24,329 nt of DNA, from the NCBI GenBank assembly GCA_938044045.1, contig CALIQN010000054.1:1-24329 (forward strand). Direction: 5' to 3'. Below are positions 5,759 through 13,199 of this stretch, piece by piece (the stretch's first letter is position 1; each line of letters opens with the position of its first letter). The stretch is from an uncultured Peptococcaceae bacterium (GTDB taxonomy: Bacteria > Bacillota > Peptococcia > Peptococcales > Peptococcaceae). A program made the translations under genes and the position numbers. The notes under the pieces are model-generated. The model was not told the DNA's origin. It searched no databases and saw only the letters and a list, made by a program, of their open reading frames with translations.

Positions 5759-7267
5759 ATGGGAATAGTCCAAAAAATTAAAGATATTTTTAAAAGGAGT
5801 AAATATGTGATGACTACTCAAAATCTAACATACATCACTGACCATCCAAAAATAGCAGTATCATCAGCAGAGTATGACCGTATTAGGGAGAATATTAGGT
5901 ATTTTTCAGGCCATTACCCTCAAGTAGAGTACAAAGATAGTAATGGGACTAAAAATAAAAGAGATTTCAACCATTTACCTATTGGCCGTACAGCTGCTAA
6001 GAAAATTGCAAGCCTTGTATTTAATGAACAGGCTGAAATTAAGGTAGATGATGAGCAAGCTAATAAATTTATTCAACAACAGCTACAAGATGACCGATTT
6101 ACAAAGAATTTTGAGCGATACCTTGAGAGCTGTTTGGCTCTTGGTGGTCTTGCTATGAGGCCTTATGTGGATGGTGAGCGTGTAAGAGTATCATTTATTC
6201 AAGCGCCTATCTTTTTGCCACTGCAAAGCAACACTCAGGATGTGTCTAGCGCTGCAATCGTGACCAAGACAATTAAAGCAGATGGAAACAAGCAGAGATA
6301 TTACACGCTGATTGAGTTTCATGAGTGGTCAAATGACAAATACACGGTATCAAATGAGCTATACAGGTCTGATAATCAGAATGCAATAGGTTCAAGAGTG
6401 CCACTGTCAGAGATTTATGAGGATTTAGAGGAAGTTGTAGAGTTAAATGGCTTGAGCCGTCCACTATTCACTTATCTAAAACCTCCAGGAATGAACAATA
6501 AAGACATCAATAGTCCTCTAGGCTTGTCTATCTTTGATAACGCTAAAACTACAATAGACTTTCTTAATACCACATATGATGAATTTATGTGGGAGGTCAA
6601 GATGGGTCAGCGTAGAGTGGCAGTACCTAGCCAAATGATTAAAACAGAATATGACCAAAATGGTGATAATGTCGTAGTCAAGCGTGAGTTTGAGGCTGGC
6701 CACAATGTCTATGAGCAGTTTGACTCAGGGGATATGGATAAAGGTATAGGTATCACAGACCTTACTACACCTATCAGGTCAGATGACTACATCAAGGCTA
6801 TTAACGAGGGCTTGGCGCTCTTTGAAATGCAAATTGGCGTATCAGCTGGCATGTTTAGCTTTGACGGTAAGTCAATGAAAACAGCTACAGAGATTGTCTC
6901 TGAGAACTCTGACACATACCAAATGAGAAATAGTATTGTGAGCCTAGTAGAGCAATCACTAAAAGAGCTTATTATTTCAATGCTAGAGTTAGGCAAAGCC
7001 TACAAACTCTATAAGGGAAACATCCCTGAGATGGACAAAATCAGCATTAACCTTGATGATGGTGTCTTTACTGACAGAAATGCAGAGCTTGACTATTGGA
7101 TAAAAGTAGTCAATGCTGGCTTTGGTACTGACACAATGGCTATTGAGAAAGTCCTAAACGTGACACCCGAAAAAGCCAAAAAGATTAAGGCTGAGATTGA
7201 TGGCAATGTCATTGATGATGTAAATGATGAGCGTAGCTCTGAGGATGTAGGAGTCTATGGAGAGTGA
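5759..7267 (+). CDS. Portal protein (SPP1 gp6-like)
   Basis: A 502-aa portal of the SPP1 gp6/phage_prot_Gp6 family. Characteristic stretches are PIGRTAAKKIASLVFNE (about 74-90), SPLGLSIFDNAKTTIDFLN (about 252-270) and the KTATEIVSENSDTYQMRNS segment (about 377-395). Twelve copies form the ring at one head vertex through which DNA enters, docking the terminase and later the connector proteins. A strong AAAGGAG site precedes the ATG. It is followed 4 nt later by the minor capsid gene, the conserved order in SPP1-like phages. Confidence 0.94.
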   Translation: MGIVQKIKDIFKRSKYVMTTQNLTYITDHPKIAVSSAEYDRIRENIRYFSGHYPQVEYKDSNGTKNKRDFNHLPIGRTAAKKIASLVFNEQAEIKVDDEQANKFIQQQLQDDRFTKNFERYLESCLALGGLAMRPYVDGERVRVSFIQAPIFLPLQSNTQDVSSAAIVTKTIKADGNKQRYYTLIEFHEWSNDKYTVSNELYRSDNQNAIGSRVPLSEIYEDLEEVVELNGLSRPLFTYLKPPGMNNKDINSPLGLSIFDNAKTTIDFLNTTYDEFMWEVKMGQRRVAVPSQMIKTEYDQNGDNVVVKREFEAGHNVYEQFDSGDMDKGIGITDLTTPIRSDDYIKAINEGLALFEMQIGVSAGMFSFDGKSMKTATEIVSENSDTYQMRNSIVSLVEQSLKELIISMLELGKAYKLYKGNIPEMDKISINLDDGVFTDRNAELDYWIKVVNAGFGTDTMAIEKVLNVTPEKAKKIKAEIDGNVIDDVNDERSSEDVGVYGE

Positions 7268-7271
7268 TTAA

Positions 7272-9059
7272 ATGGCTGATGTCAAAAAGAAACCAATCAA
7301 GCTAAATGATCAGCAGCTAATGCTTGACGCTAGTAGAGTCGCTGATATTTACCATCAGCTAACTCTTGACCTTTTTGACCAAGTAATAGACCGTATTAAA
7401 GAGCGTGGCTCTGCTAGTCTTAATGATAACCCTTATATCTGGCAACTTGAGAAAATGAATGAGATGGGCTTACTTAATGATGAAAATGTCAGACTTATCT
7501 CAGAACGCTCAGGAATTGCTGAGGAACAGCTCAGGTATGTCATACAAAATGAGGGCTACAAGGTCTATAAAGACACAAAAGAGCAACTACTGGAGTCCAT
7601 GGGTGGACAATTTACTGATAACTCACTCATTCAGACCAATTTAGCTGCTTATGTCAATCAGACCATGGGAGACATAGATAATCTTATCAATACCACTCTA
7701 CCACTGAGTGTCAGAAAGGTCTATCAGTCTATCATTGAGGAGAGTGTAGCCAAAGTTGTCACAGGTTTAACTACATCAGATAAAGCTATCTCTGATACAG
7801 TCATGAAATGGGCTGAGAAAGGTTTTTACGGTTTTACTGATAGCCAAGGTAAGAGGTGGAAAGCTGACACTTACGCTAGGCAGGTTATTAAATCCACAGC
7901 TTGGAGGGTCTATCGTGAGGTCAGAATGGCTCCAGCTGAGGAATTAGGTATAGATACCTTTTACTACCACAAAAAAGCCACAGCAAGAGAGATGTGCGCT
8001 CCTTTGCAACATCAGATAGTAACTACTGGAGTTGCTAGAGAAGTAAATGGAGAGCGTGTCTTAGCTTTAGCTGATTATGGATATGGTCATCCTGCTGGAT
8101 GTCAGGGTATAAATTGTACTCATGAGATGACACCATACATCCCAGGAATCAACTACAAGCCTGATTTGCCTGATCATTTAAAAGACCTAACACCTGAGGA
8201 GGCTATAGCGAATGCAAACCTACAGGCTAAACAGAGAGCCCTAGAGAGGTCTATCAGGAAGTCTAAGGAGCTTTTGCATGTTGCAGAAAAACTAGGAGAC
8301 AGTGAGCTAATATCTAAGTATAAGAGCAAAGTTAGGATGAAACAGGGAGCCATGAGAGGTTTTTTGAGCCAACACCCTTACCTACACAGAGATTATGCTA
8401 GAGAGAAATACTATGATGATCCATTTTCTCAAGCTCAAAAAGAAGTAAAGCTCAGGAAGAAGATGGCAGAACATCATTACATCAAAGAGGATGAAATACC
8501 TGCATTTAAGAAAGTTGGAGGGAAAATCACTAAAACTGAGCGCAAAGTATTGTATGCAGATGAAAACCCTCAAGGTTTGGGCTATATCGGCACAGCTCAT
8601 AGCTTTACTATCAATAAATTCTTGAGGGATAAGAATGCAATGCCTCCTGAATATCAGAAGATTGTAAATACTCTTGATGGAGTAGTTGAGAAAAACAAAA
8701 TCTTGAAGAATACCAAAGTCAATAGGTTTGATGATAATGTCTATCTGAAATCAGTAGTTGAGCAAAATCAGCACCTATTGAAAGACTATGATAACTTTAT
8801 GGACATGTTGAACTCAGGTAAAGCCAAATATAGCAATGATGGGTATACCTCAACGAGTTATATTCCTAAGTACAATTACTTTAAGAATAGACCTGTTAAA
8901 ACAATCATCAACATTCCTAAAAATCATCAAATATACTTCACGGATAATGATAATGAAAGTGAGATTATTTTACCAAGAGGCACTAAATATGATATAATTA
9001 GTGTGAAAGAAAACAAGGGCGGCATAGTCCTTGAAATGAATGTCAGAAAGGATGAGTAA
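7272..9059 (+). CDS. Minor capsid protein 2 with C-terminal ADP-ribosyltransferase domain
   Basis: A 595-aa two-part protein. Residues about 15-330 match the phage minor capsid protein 2/head morphogenesis family, with the conserved HPAGCQGINCTHEMTPYIPG block (273-292). A charged helical linker (about 310-400) follows. Residues about 435-592 look like an R-S-E mono-ADP-ribosyltransferase: R485 in VNRFDD, STS at 527-529 in GYTSTSYIP, and the E562-S-E564 turn followed by IILPRGTKYDIISV, the usual strand after the catalytic loop. All three catalytic elements are present, so it is probably active. The portal-proximal position predicts a few copies inside or at the base of the head; the enzyme could be injected with DNA, like T4 Alt. 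The target is unknown. Confidence 0.88.
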   Translation: MADVKKKPIKLNDQQLMLDASRVADIYHQLTLDLFDQVIDRIKERGSASLNDNPYIWQLEKMNEMGLLNDENVRLISERSGIAEEQLRYVIQNEGYKVYKDTKEQLLESMGGQFTDNSLIQTNLAAYVNQTMGDIDNLINTTLPLSVRKVYQSIIEESVAKVVTGLTTSDKAISDTVMKWAEKGFYGFTDSQGKRWKADTYARQVIKSTAWRVYREVRMAPAEELGIDTFYYHKKATAREMCAPLQHQIVTTGVAREVNGERVLALADYGYGHPAGCQGINCTHEMTPYIPGINYKPDLPDHLKDLTPEEAIANANLQAKQRALERSIRKSKELLHVAEKLGDSELISKYKSKVRMKQGAMRGFLSQHPYLHRDYAREKYYDDPFSQAQKEVKLRKKMAEHHYIKEDEIPAFKKVGGKITKTERKVLYADENPQGLGYIGTAHSFTINKFLRDKNAMPPEYQKIVNTLDGVVEKNKILKNTKVNRFDDNVYLKSVVEQNQHLLKDYDNFMDMLNSGKAKYSNDGYTSTSYIPKYNYFKNRPVKTIINIPKNHQIYFTDNDNESEIILPRGTKYDIISVKENKGGIVLEMNVRKDE

Positions 9060-9061
9060 TA

Positions 9062-9244
9062 ATGAACTTATCAGAGGCTTTTTCTCAGATTGATTCAATG
9101 GGGTTGAGTTCTCCTAAGCTCATCCCATCTGAGATGACAGATGAAGAATTATCACATTTGAGGTTTACCACATTTTCCAAAGAAGATGAGGAGGCTATCA
9201 TGGCTGAACTCAAAAAACGTAACTTAGCGCTTGGTTTTATCTAG
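9062..9244 (+). CDS. Small acidic unknown protein next to the capsid ADP-ribosyltransferase
   Basis: A 60-aa acidic protein (MNLSEAFSQIDSMG to KRNLALGFI) whose ATG lies 2 nt after the stop of the ADP-ribosyltransferase fusion, with AAAGGATG ahead. Two short helices are likely (EMTDEELSHL and KEDEEAIMAELKKRN). Its 3' end overlaps the stem of a terminator. No family recognised. Its strict linkage to the transferase raises the idea of a modulator or protective partner, but it could equally be a small head protein. Confidence 0.7.
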   Translation: MNLSEAFSQIDSMGLSSPKLIPSEMTDEELSHLRFTTFSKEDEEAIMAELKKRNLALGFI

Positions 9245-9254
9245 GCGCTTTTTT
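9226..9254 (+). terminator. Rho-independent terminator overlapping the 60-aa gene end
   Basis: AGCGCTTGG (9226-9234) pairs with CTAGGCGCT (9241-9249) with two G-T wobbles, loop TTTTAT, then a T run to 9254. It overlaps the stop codon of the 60-aa gene. Confidence 0.75.
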
Positions 9255-9273
9255 CATACAATAAACCACTATA

Positions 9274-9304
9274 AACCTATGGAAGTCCATCAGGTTTTTT
9301 ATTT
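9274..9304 (+). terminator. Second, tandem terminator-like hairpin
   Basis: AACCT (9274-9278) pairs with AGGTT (9292-9296), then TGG/CCA inside across a small internal loop, followed by a T-rich run TTTTTTATTTT. It lies 20 nt after the first terminator. With the first it makes a double stop inside the late gene block. Confidence 0.6.
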
Positions 9305-9328
9305 TGCCCTGGAGCATGGCGTAAAACT

Positions 9329-9380
9329 GTCTTAATTTGTCCATGTGACGTAAAAAGGAGGATTAAGACATGAGTCTTAA
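9329..9380 (+). promoter_or_regulatory. Mutually exclusive hairpins around the scaffold start codon
   Basis: GTCTTAAT (9329-9336) is the perfect complement of ATTAAGAC (9362-9369), leaving the AAGGAGG ribosome site in a 25-nt loop next to the right arm. The same right arm, TTAAGAC (9363-9369), also pairs perfectly with GTCTTAA (9374-9380) across a 4-nt loop ATGA that holds the start codon. The two folds cannot coexist, so they could set the scaffold translation rate. Confidence 0.4.
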
Positions 9381-9948
9381 ACGTGAAATGTTAGTTGAGG
9401 CAGGTATTGAGGATAAGTCAGTGATTGACAATATCATGCAAGCGTACGGTGCAGGTATTGAGAATGCAAAATCACAGGCCAAATCTGAGCTACAAGCTGA
9501 AAATGATACATTAAAGCAACAACTTGAGCAACAGACTCAAGCTATCCAAGACTTGCAAGCTAAAGAGGGTGCTAGTGAGGAAAGCAAGCAACAACTTGAA
9601 CAACTCAAAGCCCAATTTGAGCAATATAAACTTGATAGTGAGGCAAATCTTGCTCAGGTAACCAAAACCAATGCTATTGCCCTTGCTTTGAAAGATGTAG
9701 GTGCATACAACTCTGATGATTTGATGAAATTCATTGACCTAGATAGTATTGAGCTAGGAGAAGATGGCAAGCCTCAGCTTGAGGACACGATCAACTCACT
9801 CAGAGAGTCAAGCCCTTACTTATTCCAAACAGTGCAAGAGCAACCTAACCCTAACATCTCTGTGCCTGGCAATCCATCAGCAAGTAATGCAGATGATGGC
9901 TTGAGCGCAGAGGACAAAGCCCTTTTTGCTGGCTTTGATAGCGTATAA
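9370..9948 (+). CDS. Capsid scaffolding protein (GP20-like)
   Basis: A 192-aa scaffold of the phage minor structural protein GP20 family. The N-terminus MSLKREMLVEAGIEDKSVIDNIMQAYG is typical; residues about 30-95 form a long coiled coil rich in Q, E and K; the C-terminus is acidic (SAEDKALFAGFDSV), where scaffolds contact the coat. It guides assembly of the prohead and then leaves. It sits directly before the major capsid gene. An unusual inverted repeat surrounds its start. AAGGAGG lies 8 nt before the ATG. Confidence 0.92.
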   Translation: MSLKREMLVEAGIEDKSVIDNIMQAYGAGIENAKSQAKSELQAENDTLKQQLEQQTQAIQDLQAKEGASEESKQQLEQLKAQFEQYKLDSEANLAQVTKTNAIALALKDVGAYNSDDLMKFIDLDSIELGEDGKPQLEDTINSLRESSPYLFQTVQEQPNPNISVPGNPSASNADDGLSAEDKALFAGFDSV

Positions 9949-9976
9949 TACCAAAAAGAAAAGAGGAAAAATATAA

Positions 9977-10801
9977 ATGGCAGTAAATTACGCAGAAAAA
10001 TTCAGTAAGAAAGTAGATGAGCGCTTTACAAGAGAGGCTCTTACTACTAACACGGTCAATCAAGATTTTGATTTCATTGACGCTGAGACAGTCAAGGTCT
10101 ACACAGTCGCTACATCAGGAATGAATGACTACCAGGCTACTGGTCAAAATCGCTACGGTACAGCTGATGAGCTTGGCAATACAGTCCAAACTATGACGCT
10201 CTCTAAAGACCGTTCATTCACATTCACGATTGACAAAAAATCAGAGCAAGGCTCAAATGGTGTCATGGAGGCAGGTAAATCTCTAGCCCGTCAAATTTCA
10301 GAGGTAGTCATCCCTGAGGTTGATAAGTACCGACTATCAGCAATGGTTTCAGGCGCTGATACTGGACATATTGGAACAGGTGCAGTTAATAAAACTAACG
10401 CCTATGAGCTTGTACTTGAGGGACAATCTAAGTTGTCAGACGCTCTAGTGCCTGTGGCTGGTCGTATCTTGCATGTGTCTCCTAAATTCTATAAACTGAT
10501 TAAACTTGATGACACATTCATCAAAAACTCAGACCTTGGGCAAGAAATCACTATCAAGGGTCAAGTGGGTATGATTGACGGTATGCCAGTAGTATTGACA
10601 CCATCAACATATATGCCTACAGATGTTGAGTTTATTATCGCTCATCCAGCAGCTACTACATCACCTGTTAAGTTGGAAGACTACAAGATCCATGACAACC
10701 CACCAGGTATCAACGGGAAACTTGTTGAGGGTCGTATCCGTTATGACGCTTTCGTTTTGGACGCTAAGAAAAAGGCTATCTATGTCCACAAAAAAGCCTA
10801 A
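9977..10801 (+). CDS. Major capsid protein
   Basis: A 274-aa coat protein. Position after the scaffold, the compact size and the C-terminal pattern GRIRYDAFVLDAKKKAIYVHKKA (about 251-273) identify it as the major head protein of SPP1-like streptococcal siphoviruses, expected to have the HK97 fold. The N-terminus MAVNYAEKFSKKVDERF is typical of coats of this type. It is preceded by an AGAGGAAA site. Codon use leans to the more common codons, as expected for the most abundant product. No protease is visible nearby, consistent with a scaffold-dependent, non-cleaved coat. Confidence 0.93.
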   Translation: MAVNYAEKFSKKVDERFTREALTTNTVNQDFDFIDAETVKVYTVATSGMNDYQATGQNRYGTADELGNTVQTMTLSKDRSFTFTIDKKSEQGSNGVMEAGKSLARQISEVVIPEVDKYRLSAMVSGADTGHIGTGAVNKTNAYELVLEGQSKLSDALVPVAGRILHVSPKFYKLIKLDDTFIKNSDLGQEITIKGQVGMIDGMPVVLTPSTYMPTDVEFIIAHPAATTSPVKLEDYKIHDNPPGINGKLVEGRIRYDAFVLDAKKKAIYVHKKA

Positions 10802-10812
10802 GGAGGTAATCA

Positions 10813-10953
10813 ATGGCTAATGATAACACAGTAGAGGAAATAGTAGAGGTCAAAACTGATGTCACTTTGACTAAGGACGGGGTATCTTTTACCCTGTCAG
10901 ACCCTATCATGATTTCAGCCTTTGAAAACAATGGCTATAAAGTGGAGGAATAA
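10813..10953 (+). CDS. Small unknown head-region protein (46 aa)
   Basis: An ATG with AAGGAGG 7 nt ahead opens a 46-codon frame, MANDNTVEEIVEV to NGYKVEE. It is acidic, with a beta-strand pattern (VTLTKDGVSFTLSD). The good ribosome site and exact fit between the major capsid gene and the next start (6 nt gap) support it. No family recognised; small decoration or head proteins often lie here. Confidence 0.7.
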   Translation: MANDNTVEEIVEVKTDVTLTKDGVSFTLSDPIMISAFENNGYKVEE

Positions 10954-10958
10954 ACTAA

Positions 10959-11159
10959 ATGGCTCAGTTTAAAGCAACAAGTAATGTTGTTTTTGATGTC
11001 AACGGCAAAGAGCAAAGCTATGACAAGGATGTAGTGTATGACATGGATGTCAAAGTAGCTGAGAGCTTAAATGCTCAAGGCAAACAGTCACATCCTGAGT
11101 TGAGCCCATTCTTTGAGCCAGTTGACGAAAAAGAAGAAACCAAAGAGGCGGGTAAGTAG
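10959..11159 (+). CDS. Small unknown head-region protein (66 aa)
   Basis: A 66-aa protein starting MAQFKATSNVVFDVNGKEQSY and ending in an acidic, charged tail (EPVDEKEETKEAGK). The first 40 residues have a beta pattern. It lies between the coat gene and the first connector gene, where streptococcal phages often encode short capsid-associated proteins. The final codons form the left arm of a strong hairpin (11144-11169). Function unknown. Confidence 0.75.
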   Translation: MAQFKATSNVVFDVNGKEQSYDKDVVYDMDVKVAESLNAQGKQSHPELSPFFEPVDEKEETKEAGK

Positions 11160-11169
11160 TACCGCCTCT
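11144..11169 (+). other. GC-rich hairpin across the stop codon
   Basis: AGAGGCGG (11144-11151) pairs perfectly with CCGCCTCT (11162-11169); the TAG stop at 11157-11159 is in the loop. It is followed by TTATTATT rather than a continuous T run, so it may be a leaky terminator or an RNA stability/translation element rather than a strong terminator. Confidence 0.55.
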
Positions 11170-11189
11170 TATTATTGGAGGTGGTTACT

Positions 11190-11582
11190 ATCGCTTATTT
11201 GACTAAAGATGAGTTTAAGAATTTAGGATTTGATGAAGTAGATAACTTTGAAAAATTATTGATGAGGGCAGAGGTAGCTATCAATCTCTTTCTTAATAAT
11301 CTTTATGATTTTGTTGATTTTGAAACTGAAATCAAGTTTAGAAAGAAAGCTGTCAAACTTGCTACGGCTTACCAAGTGGCATATTTAGACGCTAGTGGTA
11401 TTGCTACAGCTGATGACAGACAGTCAGCCTCAACAGTGATATTAGGTAGGACTCATATAAGCTATCAGGGAGGCTCAAAACAAGCCTTTGAAAGCTCTAG
11501 GTATAATTTATCACTTGACGCCTTGAACGTGCTAAAAGCAGCAGGTTTTGGGTATAGAGGGGTAGGATATGATAGAGATTGA
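11190..11582 (+). CDS. Head-tail connector (gp15-like adaptor)
   Basis: A roughly 130-aa adaptor that binds under the portal ring. The visible body is AYLTKDEFKNLGFDEVDNFEKLLMRAEVAIN, an all-helical fold as in SPP1 gp15/HK97 gp6 connectors, ending FGYRGVGYDRD. The start is unclear: the frame is open from 11175, but its only strong ribosome site (GGAGG, 11177-11181) lies inside that extension. At the right distance there is ATC (11190) and, later, TTG (11199); there is no ATG. I placed the start at ATC, so the true start may differ by up to 5 codons. It overlaps the next gene by 14 nt. Confidence 0.85.
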   Translation: MAYLTKDEFKNLGFDEVDNFEKLLMRAEVAINLFLNNLYDFVDFETEIKFRKKAVKLATAYQVAYLDASGIATADDRQSASTVILGRTHISYQGGSKQAFESSRYNLSLDALNVLKAAGFGYRGVGYDRD

Positions 11583-11910
11583 TAAGCGTTTATTAATTGA
11601 TACTGTAACAATTAAAAAAGACACAGGTGAAAAAGACGGATGGGGTAAAGTAATATTAGAGAGCCCAGTGACCCTTAAACATGTCAGATTTGATAGACAG
11701 TATCAAGTGCAAGGCACAAAAAACAGCCGTAAAGAGTCCAAACCTAGTACCTTATTTGTGTACCCTAAACATTGTCCTATTACCTTAGATAATACCTTTA
11801 AAAATGCCATCATCAATGATGGTGAGCGTGAATATAGAGTTACTGCTATATTGCCTATTAGCTATCCGCATAAACAGAAAATATTTTGTTATGAGGTGGA
11901 GTGTATTTAA
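11569..11910 (+). CDS. Minor capsid protein 1 / head-closure protein
   Basis: A 113-aa protein of the phage minor capsid protein 1 family, equivalent by position to head-closure proteins that plug the connector after packaging. It has an all-beta pattern (DTVTIKKDTGEKDGWG, VTLKHVRFDR, STLFVYPKHCPI) typical of stopper proteins. It starts inside the adaptor gene and its TAA shares one base with the next ATG (TAATG), so this set of small head genes is translationally linked. Family is well supported; the precise role is by analogy with SPP1 gp16. Confidence 0.87.
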   Translation: MIEIDKRLLIDTVTIKKDTGEKDGWGKVILESPVTLKHVRFDRQYQVQGTKNSRKESKPSTLFVYPKHCPITLDNTFKNAIINDGEREYRVTAILPISYPHKQKIFCYEVECI

Positions 11911-12272
11911 TGGGAACTAGCGTATCTGTCAAAATTGACCTCAAAGGGATTGAAAATAAGGTATCTCCAACAGCTTTAGCAAAAGGGAAACTGGCCATAG
12001 CTAACCAAATGCTAACAGACATGAGCCCTTTTGTTCCTCGTAAGAGTGGTGACCTCAGTGGAAGTGGCCAAGCTACTAAAGATGGGGTCAGGTACCCTGG
12101 GCCTTATGCCAGAGCCCAATTTTACGGCTCTAGCTACAACAAGGCTAGGGTTTTTTATTTCAGTAAATACACCACGCCAGGAACTGGTAAACGCTGGGAC
12201 TTGAAAGCTACAGCGCTACACCTTAAAGACTGGGAGAGAGTAGGGATAAAATCAATGGGAGTAGAAGCATGA
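11910..12272 (+). CDS. Minor capsid protein 2-type tail completion protein
   Basis: A 120-aa protein of the small minor-capsid/tail-completion type that joins head and tail. The typical core is SPFVPRKSGDLSGSG (about 39-53), then YPGPYARAQFYG and GKRWDLKA. The ATG at 11910 overlaps the previous stop in TAATG, with GGTGGAG 8-10 nt before it; an upstream GTG at 11901 is a poorer choice. It ends in an ATGA overlap with the next gene. It is analogous by order to HK97 gp10/SPP1 gp16.1 proteins. Confidence 0.87.
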   Translation: MGTSVSVKIDLKGIENKVSPTALAKGKLAIANQMLTDMSPFVPRKSGDLSGSGQATKDGVRYPGPYARAQFYGSSYNKARVFYFSKYTTPGTGKRWDLKATALHLKDWERVGIKSMGVEA

Positions 12273-12670
12273 ATAACAACGATTTTTCAGAAGTATTAAG
12301 AGATTTCATCAACACACTAAACCTCTCTCTTACTTGTAGACTTGACTATTTATCAGAGAAAGAGGATTTAGTCCTATATCCTTTGCCAGGTGGCAAAATT
12401 TTAAAAGAGTACATGGACGGCAAGCAAGACATCAGCCTTATTTTTGAGGTGGCTATCAAGACACTTGACCATCAAAGAACAAGCTCTATTTTGTGGGCTA
12501 TCAATCATGCTCTTGCTAATTTTGATTTAGAACTACCTAGCAAAAATAACTCATATCAATTCAGAGGCCTTGAAGTCTCACAGCCATTCCTTAATGACCG
12601 TGATGACCAAGGCTTTTATATTTACATGTTAGATGTAACGGCAGAAATTGAAGTAAATGGAGGAAATTAA
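12269..12670 (+). CDS. Minor capsid protein 3-type tail terminator
   Basis: A 133-aa protein resembling the bacteriophage minor capsid protein (family 3) group and placed where the tail terminator is found, just before the major tail protein. Tail terminators cap the tail tube and dock the tail onto the head. The pattern DFINTLNLSLTCRLDYLSEKEDLVLYPLPGG at the start and DDQGFYIYMLDVTAEIEV at the end fits. It starts in an ATGA overlap and ends right before the next ATG with GGAGG in its last codons. Confidence 0.85.
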   Translation: MNNNDFSEVLRDFINTLNLSLTCRLDYLSEKEDLVLYPLPGGKILKEYMDGKQDISLIFEVAIKTLDHQRTSSILWAINHALANFDLELPSKNNSYQFRGLEVSQPFLNDRDDQGFYIYMLDVTAEIEVNGGN

Positions 12671-13129
12671 ATGCCAAAATTAAAGAACGCCAAGCGCAAA
12701 CACTATGTGGCGCCTTGGTCAGCAGAAAACGCAGCAACAGAGCCAACAGGTGACGCTTGGAAATGGCTTGCAGATGGAGTGACAACCGCTGAGGTTGAAA
12801 ATGACGAAGAGACAGATGATACAGCTTACTACAATGGTGACGGAACACCTGAAACAGTAGTAAAATCCGTAAAATACGGGTTCTCATTTGAGGGGGACTA
12901 CATCAAAGAGGACGAGGCTCAAGCTATCATTGCTGGCATGCGCTTTAAAACTGGCGATGGACGTAAATTATGGTTCAAAGTTGTTGACGCTGATGGCAAA
13001 AAGCAATATGTGGGCGTAGCTACAGCCTCTGGCATTAAAATTGGAGGCGGTGAGGCGTCTGAGTTTGAGGGCTTTGAGTGTACTATTAGCTGGAACTCAG
13101 CACCTAAGGAGTCCGCTGTAATCGGATAA
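12671..13129 (+). CDS. Major tail (tube) protein
   Basis: A 152-aa tail tube protein. Residues 1-25 (MPKLKNAKRKHYVAPWSAENAATEP) and the central beta-rich stretch (VKSVKYGFSFEGDYIKEDEAQAI) match the tail tube proteins of streptococcal siphoviruses. It polymerises as hexameric rings along the tape measure. It is the last gene before a strong terminator, as usual for an abundant product that must be expressed above the following assembly genes. Confidence 0.9.
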   Translation: MPKLKNAKRKHYVAPWSAENAATEPTGDAWKWLADGVTTAEVENDEETDDTAYYNGDGTPETVVKSVKYGFSFEGDYIKEDEAQAIIAGMRFKTGDGRKLWFKVVDADGKKQYVGVATASGIKIGGGEASEFEGFECTISWNSAPKESAVIG

Positions 13130-13139
13130 CGTGATTTAG

Positions 13140-13170
13140 GGGGAGTGGTAATACTCCCCTTTTTATTTTT
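13140..13170 (+). terminator. Strong terminator after the major tail gene
   Basis: GGGGAGT (13140-13146) pairs with ACTCCCC (13153-13159), loop GGTAAT, followed by TTTTTATTTTT. A partial terminator here would lower expression of the tail assembly genes relative to the tube protein. Confidence 0.85.
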
Positions 13171-13199
13171 GATTAAAAAATTAGTAGGAGAAAGAAATA

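Noticed and set aside
9305..9369. Promoter between the double terminator and the scaffold gene
   Set aside because: TTGCCC and TAAAAC are only about 12 nt apart, and no other -35/-10 pair has proper spacing.
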